NCBI GenBank assembly: GCA_039978895.1
Contig: JBDWAL010000055.1
Coordinates: 404,128-468,127 of the forward strand
Length of the DNA: 64,000 nt
From: Aliishimia sp039978895
Lineage (GTDB): Bacteria > Pseudomonadota > Alphaproteobacteria > Rhodobacterales > Rhodobacteraceae
Direction: 5' to 3'
Shown here: positions 18,286 to 25,466 of the stretch, in pieces
Layout of the letters: the number at the start of each line of letters is the position of its first letter
Numbering within the stretch: position 1 is the first letter of the stretch
Position numbers and translations under genes: made by a program
The notes under the pieces: model-generated
Database searches by the model: none
What the model saw: the letters and a program-made list of their open reading frames with translations, nothing else
What the model was told of the DNA's origin: nothing

Positions 18286-18680
18286 TGTTTTCGGCCAATG
18301 AAGTGCAAATGCTGGCGCAGAAGGCGGCGCGCGGGGCGGGCGCTTATCCGGCGCAGGCGGCGCATTTTGGCCGGGTGGTGGCGTATCATTTGACCGCAAA
18401 TCGCAGCGCGGATGCTCTGAGTAGCGCCCTTGATGCGTTGCCATCAGGGCCGATCCAAACGCTTCCTGTCACCACCGATGAAAGCGATGTCTGCGCACTT
18501 GCCACAAGCTACCGGGAAGCCCTGTTGCCAGCGCAACAACGCCCCGATCTTCCGGCCCGCTTACTTTGCCCCGAAGCGTTGCTTTCTCAGATGCAAAAGC
18601 TTGCGCATAAGACGTATGTTCCCAGCTCCCAAGGCTCGCGCGCGTCCGGCGCAGGGGCCGGGCTAACGGATAATGATTGA
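18282..18680 (+). CDS. DUF3726-like protein
   Basis: This 132-residue protein begins MMFSANEVQMLAQKAARGAGAY, a segment resembling DUF3726 proteins (an Asn-Glu-x3-Leu-x2-Lys-Ala-x-Arg-Gly-x-Gly pattern). The start at 18282 overlaps the stop of the 549-residue gene (ATGA). It seems shorter than usual members, which are often near 200 residues, and its C-terminus (SSQGSRASGAGAG) looks disordered. The function is unknown. It closes a three-gene coupled set and faces truA convergently with a 16-base gap. Confidence 0.7.
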   Translation: MMFSANEVQMLAQKAARGAGAYPAQAAHFGRVVAYHLTANRSADALSSALDALPSGPIQTLPVTTDESDVCALATSYREALLPAQQRPDLPARLLCPEALLSQMQKLAHKTYVPSSQGSRASGAGAGLTDND

Positions 18681-18696
18681 CGCCAACGGATTGATT

Positions 18697-19464
18697 TTAC
18701 GCAAATGGATCAACATCATAACGCACGCTTGCCAGGTATAAGCCATGCGGTGCACAGACTGGTCCACAGGCGGCGCGATCGCGCGCAGCCAACGCTTTTG
18801 CCACGTCATCGGGGGCCCAACTTCCGGCGCCAACGCGCTCTAGGGTTCCGATGAAACTGCGCACTTGATTGTGCAAAAAGGACCGCGCGCGCACGTCAAA
18901 TTGCACTTCGGTGCCCCAATCGGTCTCAACGGGTCTCATCTCTAGGGAATCTAGGGTTTTCACGGGGCTGTCAGCTTGGCAAATCGTCGAACGGAAGGTG
19001 GTGAAATCATGCCGCCCCACCAAATGCGCAGCACCTGCGCGCATGGCGTCGATGTCCAACTCTTGCTTCACTTGCCAAACAAGCCCGGCCAAATGGGTCA
19101 CGGGGGCGCGGCGCGCAAACATGCGAAACACGTAATGCCGCTCAAGCGCCCAAAACCGCGCATGCCAATCATCGGGCACACGCGCGCAATCGATGATGGC
19201 CACGGGCGCGGGCTTTAGGTGGTAGTTTAACGCTTCTGACAGACGAAATGGGTCCCAGTCGCGTTCCATGTCGCAATGCGCAACTTGGCCCATCGCATGC
19301 ACGCCCGCATCTGTGCGCCCTGCGGCGGCAATCTTATGCTCTCGTGGTTCTAACTTGGTGAGGGCGGATTCAATGGCCCCTTGGACCGTGGATAGGCCCT
19401 TTTGTCGCTGCCATCCGACAAATGGAAGCCCATGATATTCAACTTTTATGGCGTAACGTGGCAT
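18697..19464 (-). CDS. truA: tRNA pseudouridine synthase A
   Basis: TruA converts uridines 38-40 of tRNA anticodon arms to pseudouridine. The chosen ATG at 19464 gives 255 residues starting MPRYAIKVEYHG, normal for the family; an upstream in-frame start would add a sequence not typical of TruA. The catalytic Asp52 lies in GRTDAGVHAMGQ, and RSFLHNQVRSFIGTLERVG is the conserved C-terminal motif. It is divergent from the ycjX-like gene; the two starts are 93 bases apart. Confidence 0.96.
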   Translation of the reverse strand: MPRYAIKVEYHGLPFVGWQRQKGLSTVQGAIESALTKLEPREHKIAAAGRTDAGVHAMGQVAHCDMERDWDPFRLSEALNYHLKPAPVAIIDCARVPDDWHARFWALERHYVFRMFARRAPVTHLAGLVWQVKQELDIDAMRAGAAHLVGRHDFTTFRSTICQADSPVKTLDSLEMRPVETDWGTEVQFDVRARSFLHNQVRSFIGTLERVGAGSWAPDDVAKALAARDRAACGPVCAPHGLYLASVRYDVDPFA

Positions 19465-19556
19465 GGATGAGGGATTATCTGTGCTTTTCCCCGCTGGCAA
19501 GCCGCCCCGTGCGCCCATATGTTAGGGCAACGATATCAAAAGGGATTTGTGCACAG

Positions 19557-20969
19557 GTGGTCATCTCAACCATAGCAGAGGGCGTCACGGATACGCTTGA
19601 CGCCATTTTCGATGCGGGCTCAGGGTTGGTGTCGGATCGGGTGATACGCCTTGGCGTAACGGGTTTGGCGCGCGCGGGTAAAACTGTGTTCATCACATCC
19701 TTGGTGGCAAACTTGATGGATCGTGGCCGGATGCCGGGATTGCTGGCGGCCAGCCAAGGCCGCATCGAGACCGCGTTTTTGCAACCCCAACCCGACGACA
19801 CGTTGCCGCGCTTTGATTATGAAACCCATCTTGGCGCACTGACAGCGCCCCAACCCCATTGGCCTGACAGCACCCGCGCCGTGTCCGAGTTGCGCTTAAG
19901 TTTGCGTGTGCGGCCCAGTGGTTTGCTTGCGGGCCTCAAGGGCGCACGCACGATCCATTTGGATATTGTGGATTATCCGGGCGAATGGCTTTTGGATTTG
20001 GCGCTGCTGGACAAAGATTTTGAGCAATGGTCCGACGAAGTCCTAAGCCGCATCGCAGACCGTTCCCAAGCGGCGGACTTCCTAAGCGAACTTGCGCAAA
20101 CAGACGCTGCGGGCAAACTGCAAGAACCGGTCGCCAAAGCGTTGGCTCAAGCCTTCACGGGGTATCTGAATACAGCGCGCGACGCGGGGTATTACGATTG
20201 CACACCGGGACGTTTTTTGTTGCCGGGGGATCTTGAAGGCTCTCCTGTTTTGACGTTTTCACCGCTGCCCAAGGGCGATGCCCCGCGTGGATCGTTACGC
20301 CGCGAAATGGCGCGCCGCTTTGAGGCCTATAAATCTCGCGTGGTGAAACCGTTCTTTCGCGAACATTTCTCCCGGATTGACCGCCAAGTTGTTTTGGTGG
20401 ATGCGTTGGGTGCGATCCACAAAGGTCCGCGCGCCGTTGAGGATATGCGCCTTGCAATGGCGGATATCTTGGGCGCGTTCCGACCCGGTCGCAATGCGTT
20501 CCTGAGCCAGATTTTTCGTGGCAAACGGGTTGAGAAAATCCTCTTTGCCGCGACCAAGGCCGACCATTTGCACCACTCCCAACACGCTCAACTTACCGGC
20601 ATCATGCAGGCCCTTACCCGGGAAGCCCGCGACCGCGCTCAGTTTGCGGGTGCAGACACGTCAGCCATGGCATTGGCCGCGTTGCGCGCCACAACCGAAG
20701 ATATGATCGCGCATGATGGCGCTGATTTGGGCGTGGTGCGCGGCACGTTGCTTGACACTGGCAAGCCGGCTGCGTTTTACCCCGGCGCATTGCCCACAGA
20801 CCCCGCGCATTTGCTCAGCCCTGCGCGGGATGGGGCCAAAACATGGCTAGATCAGGATTACCAAGTGATGAATTTTGCCCCCGCCCCCTTGTCGTTACGC
20901 CCCGGTGACGGCCCGCCTCATTTGCGCCTCGACCGTGCCGCGCAGTTTTTGTTGGGGGATCGGCTATGA
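19557..20969 (+). CDS. ycjX: YcjX-like family ATP/GTP-binding protein
   Basis: This protein is of the YcjX family, predicted P-loop proteins of unknown role often linked to stress and to YcjF. From a GTG at 19557 it has 470 residues, the usual family length, beginning VVISTIAEGVTDTLDAIFD. The P-loop GLARAGKT is at about residues 36-43, followed by FITSLVANLM. Further conserved segments are LDIVDYPGEWLLDL (the switch II-like region) and VLVDALGAIHKGP. The longer reading from 19422 overlaps truA antisense and is unlikely. Its stop overlaps the GNAT gene by ATGA. The ycjX-GNAT-ycjF order is unusual only in the middle gene. Confidence 0.9.
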   Translation: MVISTIAEGVTDTLDAIFDAGSGLVSDRVIRLGVTGLARAGKTVFITSLVANLMDRGRMPGLLAASQGRIETAFLQPQPDDTLPRFDYETHLGALTAPQPHWPDSTRAVSELRLSLRVRPSGLLAGLKGARTIHLDIVDYPGEWLLDLALLDKDFEQWSDEVLSRIADRSQAADFLSELAQTDAAGKLQEPVAKALAQAFTGYLNTARDAGYYDCTPGRFLLPGDLEGSPVLTFSPLPKGDAPRGSLRREMARRFEAYKSRVVKPFFREHFSRIDRQVVLVDALGAIHKGPRAVEDMRLAMADILGAFRPGRNAFLSQIFRGKRVEKILFAATKADHLHHSQHAQLTGIMQALTREARDRAQFAGADTSAMALAALRATTEDMIAHDGADLGVVRGTLLDTGKPAAFYPGALPTDPAHLLSPARDGAKTWLDQDYQVMNFAPAPLSLRPGDGPPHLRLDRAAQFLLGDRL

Positions 20970-21409
20970 CGGTGACGCTGTATGCCGCGCGGGTGATGGA
21001 TGCGGGCGATGTTGGCGAAATCTTGTCCGAAGCGATTGATGCGGCGCCTTGGTTGCCCCGTTTGCATACGCGCGCCGAAGATATCGCGTTTGCGTCGCAG
21101 ATGATCGATTCTGGCTGGGTGACGATTGCCAAAGACGCACAGGACACCACTGTTGGTTTTCTGACGTTGCGCGGCGATGAAATCTTGTCGCTCTATGTTG
21201 CTCCGCATGTCCAAGGCCAAGGGATTGGCCCGGTGTTCCTGGATGCGGCCAAAGCCCATTGCTCGCGTTTGCGCTTGTGGACGTATGCGCAAAACCATGG
21301 CGCGGTGCGGTTCTATCTGCGCGAGGGCTTCACCGAAGTTGAGCGCACGGATGGGTCTGACAATGAAGCAAACCTTCCAGATATTTGCTTTGAATGGGAA
21401 AGGACGTAG
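20966..21409 (+). CDS. GNAT family N-acetyltransferase
   Basis: This 147-residue protein has the GNAT fold: the acetyl-CoA-binding motif A appears as SLYVAPHVQGQGIGPVFLDAA (residues 75-95; Q/R-x-x-G-x-G/A type), then RLWTYAQNHGAVRFYLREGF, the typical C-terminal motif B. The substrate is unknown; small molecules or protein N-termini are both possible. It lies in one transcript between ycjX and ycjF, overlapping ycjX and three bases from ycjF, which suggests it acts together with them or is simply carried along. Confidence 0.88.
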   Translation: MTVTLYAARVMDAGDVGEILSEAIDAAPWLPRLHTRAEDIAFASQMIDSGWVTIAKDAQDTTVGFLTLRGDEILSLYVAPHVQGQGIGPVFLDAAKAHCSRLRLWTYAQNHGAVRFYLREGFTEVERTDGSDNEANLPDICFEWERT

Positions 21410-21412
21410 CCG

Positions 21413-22420
21413 ATGGCCAAAGGTCCTGTTCTGTTTGATTTGGAACAAGAAGCAGCGGCTGCGACGGTCTCGGTTTCTGATGCACCGCCGGTTCCTGATG
21501 TGATCGACCAGCCGTCTGCGTCCGGCCAAGCGATGCAGATTGCGGCAAAACTCGCGAGCCATAAGCCATCGCGCCTTGTGCGCTGGTTTTGGGCCTTGCT
21601 GAGCATGCTGATTGGCGCGGTCGTGTCGATTTCCGCGTGGGATTTTGTCACTGATTTGATTGCGCGTAACCCGATCCTTGGCTTTGCGATGACGACGTTG
21701 ATTGTAATGTTCTTGCTGGTGCTTACGGTGATTGCTTTGCGCGAAATGGCCGCTTTTGGCCGCTTGTCGCGACTTGATGGGCTGCGCTTGAATGCGACAG
21801 AGGCTCAAACCTCCCAAGACCTGAATGCGGCGCGCGATGTGACGGATAGTTTGCTCAGGCTTTATAAAAGCCGCGAGGATACCAAATGGGGGCGCGACCG
21901 CGTGGCTGAGTTGCGCGGCGATCAATTGGATGCGGCGGGTTTGTTGGGCTTGGCAGAACAAGAACTCCTGTTGCCGTTGGATGCTGCTGCGTCCCAAGAA
22001 GTCGAAGCTGCCGCGCGTCAGGTCGCAACTGTGACCGCCCTTGTCCCGCTGGCTTTGGCGGATGTTGCGGCGGCCTTGACGTCCAATTTGCGGATGATCC
22101 GCCGGGTTGCTGAAATCTATGGCGGGCGCAGTGGCTTTCTGGGGGGCTGGCGTTTGACGCGCGCGGTGTTGTCCCATTTGGTGGCCACGGGCGCTGTGGC
22201 TGTTGGTGATGATATGTTGGAACCGATTTTGGGCGGCTCTATCCTTGGCAAGTTGTCGCGCCGCTTTGGCGAAGGCTTGGTCAATGGTGCCCTAACGGCG
22301 CGCGTGGGCGTGGCCGCAATGGAGGTGTGCCGCCCGCTCCCGTTCTCGGATCGCCACCGCCCCAAAGCGCGCACGATGGTGAAGCGCGCCCTAACAGGGC
22401 TGTTTTCCACACAAAGCTAG
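21413..22420 (+). CDS. ycjF: YcjF-like membrane protein (TIGR01620/DUF697)
   Basis: This 335-residue inner-membrane protein belongs to the YcjF family. Two membrane helices occur near residues 58-80 (FWALLSMLIGAVVSISAWDF) and 85-108 (ILGFAMTTLIVMFLLVLTVI). The C-terminal DUF697-like part begins around residue 170 and ends with FGEGLVNGALTARVGVAAMEVCRPLPF, the hallmark region. It usually pairs with YcjX; here it follows a GNAT gene by three bases. Function is not established. Confidence 0.9.
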   Translation: MAKGPVLFDLEQEAAAATVSVSDAPPVPDVIDQPSASGQAMQIAAKLASHKPSRLVRWFWALLSMLIGAVVSISAWDFVTDLIARNPILGFAMTTLIVMFLLVLTVIALREMAAFGRLSRLDGLRLNATEAQTSQDLNAARDVTDSLLRLYKSREDTKWGRDRVAELRGDQLDAAGLLGLAEQELLLPLDAAASQEVEAAARQVATVTALVPLALADVAAALTSNLRMIRRVAEIYGGRSGFLGGWRLTRAVLSHLVATGAVAVGDDMLEPILGGSILGKLSRRFGEGLVNGALTARVGVAAMEVCRPLPFSDRHRPKARTMVKRALTGLFSTQS

Positions 22421-22495
22421 GTTCCGGTATTCCATACTTCAAACTTTGCCACCCGGTCCCTAAGTTTAGGGGCAGGTGACAAGGGAGTCCTTGGT

Positions 22496-25279
22496 TTGGA
22501 TGGTATTGTAATTCTCATCGTGCTGGCCCTTGCGGCGATCCCGATTTCGATAATCTATTTGCTGTTTGTCGCATTTGGTTTGAAACGCCGGGTGGCTGAA
22601 AGCGAAAAACAGATTGCTTTGCTTGAAGTGTCCCAAAGCGATTCCCAGCGCATGATCCAAGCCTTGCGCCGCGGCGAACCTATCCCAGAACCTGTCCCCG
22701 AACCCGCCCTTGAACCTGTCAAAACACCGGGGCCTATACCGGCGTCCGCATCCGAACCGGCGGTGCAGGCAACCTTGCCGAAGGTGGAACGCGCGGCCTC
22801 CGAAAGCACTGCCCCAGACATAGACGGCGCAACAAACCCCGAAACCGTCACCCCCGAAGATCCACCGGCTGTGGTGGTGATGACGCCTTCTATGTTCTCT
22901 GTGTTTTTCACTTGGTTGGCCGAAAACTGGTTTTATGTGGTCTCAGCGATCTCGTTGGCTTTGGCGGGTGTGTTTCTTGTTGATTACGGCATGCAAAACG
23001 GCTTGTTGCCGCCGCGTGCTCGGGTTGCGGCCTCCATGGGCTTTGGCCTGATCCTGATTGGCGCGGGTGAATGGATTCGCCGCCGATGGGGCGATGAAAC
23101 AGATGGCGCGACGGCCTATTTGCCGTCCGTCTTTTCCGGCGCGGGCATTGTCACGTTGTTTGGCGGATTGTTGGCCGCGCGTGTGCTTTACGATCTGATT
23201 GGCGCTGAAACGGCGCTGATTGGCATGATTGCAGTGGCCATTCTTGCGATGATCCTTGGCTGGTTCCATGGGCCACTTTTGGCAGGCGTGGGTATTTTGG
23301 GGGCGTATGGCGCGCCTTTTGTGGTTGGTGGCTCGTCTGACGATCCAAGTTGGCTTTTTGGTTATTTCACAGTCATTGCGGCGCTTGGTCTAGGCATCGA
23401 TACCGTCCGGCGCTGGGCGTGGGTGTCAGTGCTGACTTTGGTGTGCGCGTTTGTGGCTGGCCCGCTGATTGTTGTGGGGGAACCGAATGCGGTTTGGGCT
23501 TTTGTCCTTTATCTCACGGCACTTGTGGCGTTCTCGATTTTGGTCCCTGCACGCGGGCTTAAGCCTGACCAATCCGGCGCGATGATTGCTGAAATGATCC
23601 GCGCACGTGGCAAACCATGGCCCGAATTCCCCACGCGGCTTGCCTTTGGCGCGGTTCTTGTCAGCACAGGCTGGCTGGTCTTGGCGGCCAACTCTGGGCG
23701 GGTTGAATTTTGGATGGCCACGCTGGCCTTGGCCGCTTTGGCGGCGGCGCTGACGGTGTGGTCGCGTACGGGTCCCGCCTTGCAAGATATAACGGTTATT
23801 CCTGTCGCGGGGTTTGCTGCGTCTGTGTTTATTCAAGGCATGACGCGCGACGGTGTGTGGCGCGATTTTGCACGCGCCTACGAAGGCAACCCGGAAGCCA
23901 GTTATCCATGGGCGGTCACCGCTTTGGTGGCCTTGGCTCTTGTGGTGTCTGCGCTGGCGGCGTGGCGCTCGCTTCAACCGGGACGCTACGGCTTGCTTTG
24001 GGCGGCGGGGGCTGCCTTTTTTGCCCCGGCCACGGCCGTAATGGTTGAACTGACATGGGCCCCCATGGACGCAATTGGCGCATATGTTTGGGCGCTGCAC
24101 GGCGCGGCTCTGGCTATTTTGGCGACTGTGTTGGCTGGGCTTTATGCCCGGATTGATGGTCCGGAGTCGCGTTTGCGCACGTCTTTGGCCGCCCTTGCAG
24201 CGGTCGCCACCATGAGTTTTGCACTTGTCATTGTGCTGGATGACGACGCGCTGACCCTCGCTTTGGTTGCCACTGTTGTGTTTGCGGCCGCGTTAGATCG
24301 CCGCTTTAATCTGCCCGCGATGACGCTTTTTGTGACCATGGGCGTGGTCGCAATTGGGTATCGCTTGGTGGTCGGCGCAGAACTCGGCTTGGTTGCGTTT
24401 CGCCCTTGGCTGAGCCTGATCGCAGTGTATGCAGGCGCGATCTTGGGCTTTGTGGCCTCTATTTGGTTGCTGCGTCCACGCGCCCGGATTGCGGCGCAAG
24501 TGATGCTTGAAACTGGGTTGTGGTCTGCCTTGGGCCTGACGTTCAGCCTGATTTTATACAAGTTTATCGACGCGGTTGCCAAAAGAAGCGAAGACTCCCA
24601 TTGGGTGATTGGCCTTTATGCGGTGATTTGGCTGGTCCTTATGTGTGTGCAGTTGAAACGCCAAGATTTGGGCGGATGGATGCGTTATCTACGCCTTGCC
24701 CTGGCGAGCGTGTTCGCCCTGATTGGGTTCGGCGCGGTCTTTCTTTCGATCAGCATTTTGAACCCGTTGATTGGCAATTTTGGCGGACGTGTTCTTGGGC
24801 CGCCGCTTGTGAATACGCTGGCTGTGGCCTACATGCTGCCCGCTTTGGTGCTCGCCGCAGCTGCATGGAAAATCCCGACCCTTCCAACATGGCTAAGCCG
24901 TGCGTTTTATGGGATTGCGGGTTTACTGACGGCGTTATGGGCGTTTGCCACGATCCGCCATGTTTGGCAGGGGTCAGGTGCAATGCCTTTGGATCGTGGC
25001 ATGGGGCAACCTGAACTTTATACGTACACTGTCGTGATCTTGTTGCTTGGCGCGGGGCTGTTTTATCAATCTTTGGCCAAAAACCACGCGATGATGCGCA
25101 AGGCGGGCTTGGTTGTGATTGGGATTGCGGTCGCCAAGGTGTTCTTTGTTGATATTTCTGGCCTGCAAGGCCTGACCCGTGTGTTCTCTTTGCTGGTTTT
25201 GGGCTTGTCGCTGGCTGCGTTGGCGTGGCTGAACCGCTGGGCACAGGGACGTGTGGCGCAAGATCCGCCGGAGTCTTGA
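22496..25279 (+). CDS. DUF2339 multi-spanning membrane protein
   Basis: This 927-residue integral membrane protein belongs to DUF2339. It has an N-terminal helix (residues 2-24), a short coiled-coil/Pro-Glu linker (30-125), and then about 24-26 membrane helices to the C-terminus. The start is a TTG at 22496 with AAGGGAG at 22481-22487 as ribosome site; no ATG or GTG lies at this position, and the next in-frame Met would remove the first helix. Function is unknown in the family; cell-envelope roles have been proposed for such proteins in other bacteria. It lies between ycjF and ileS with a 75-base gap upstream. Confidence 0.85.
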   Translation: MDGIVILIVLALAAIPISIIYLLFVAFGLKRRVAESEKQIALLEVSQSDSQRMIQALRRGEPIPEPVPEPALEPVKTPGPIPASASEPAVQATLPKVERAASESTAPDIDGATNPETVTPEDPPAVVVMTPSMFSVFFTWLAENWFYVVSAISLALAGVFLVDYGMQNGLLPPRARVAASMGFGLILIGAGEWIRRRWGDETDGATAYLPSVFSGAGIVTLFGGLLAARVLYDLIGAETALIGMIAVAILAMILGWFHGPLLAGVGILGAYGAPFVVGGSSDDPSWLFGYFTVIAALGLGIDTVRRWAWVSVLTLVCAFVAGPLIVVGEPNAVWAFVLYLTALVAFSILVPARGLKPDQSGAMIAEMIRARGKPWPEFPTRLAFGAVLVSTGWLVLAANSGRVEFWMATLALAALAAALTVWSRTGPALQDITVIPVAGFAASVFIQGMTRDGVWRDFARAYEGNPEASYPWAVTALVALALVVSALAAWRSLQPGRYGLLWAAGAAFFAPATAVMVELTWAPMDAIGAYVWALHGAALAILATVLAGLYARIDGPESRLRTSLAALAAVATMSFALVIVLDDDALTLALVATVVFAAALDRRFNLPAMTLFVTMGVVAIGYRLVVGAELGLVAFRPWLSLIAVYAGAILGFVASIWLLRPRARIAAQVMLETGLWSALGLTFSLILYKFIDAVAKRSEDSHWVIGLYAVIWLVLMCVQLKRQDLGGWMRYLRLALASVFALIGFGAVFLSISILNPLIGNFGGRVLGPPLVNTLAVAYMLPALVLAAAAWKIPTLPTWLSRAFYGIAGLLTALWAFATIRHVWQGSGAMPLDRGMGQPELYTYTVVILLLGAGLFYQSLAKNHAMMRKAGLVVIGIAVAKVFFVDISGLQGLTRVFSLLVLGLSLAALAWLNRWAQGRVAQDPPES

Positions 25280-25325
25280 TCCTCGCGCTTGCTACTTGCA
25301 GACCCGCGACCCCAATGCCTATAAG

Positions 25326-25397
25326 GCGGTTATGATGAACCCTCGCATCATACCGCGAATTATTTCCCCGGCGCTCCTCGCTTGATGAGACGCCGGG
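25326..25397. repeat. Two hairpins in the ileS leader region
   Basis: GCGGTTATGATG (25326-25337) pairs with CATCATACCGC (25346-25356), 11 pairs with one bulged T and an 8-base loop. CCCGGCG (25367-25373) pairs with CGCCGGG (25391-25397). Both lie between the DUF2339 gene and ileS. The first is followed by AATTATTT rather than a long T-run. They could be a terminator for the upstream gene or a structured ileS leader. Confidence 0.6.
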
Positions 25398-25466
25398 CAA
25401 AGGTGTTTGAGCCCCTCGCACCGCCCCTTACATGTTCCCGAACACCCGATCCGAAGGACGCTCCGA

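Noticed and set aside
20918..22177. 419-codon antisense frame across ycjX end, GNAT and ycjF
   Set aside because: It covers three recognisable genes in antisense, has unnatural composition and no ribosome site.
25280..25466. T-box riboswitch upstream of ileS
   Set aside because: No T-box consensus sequence is present, and T-boxes are not known in alphaproteobacteria; only plain hairpins can be supported.
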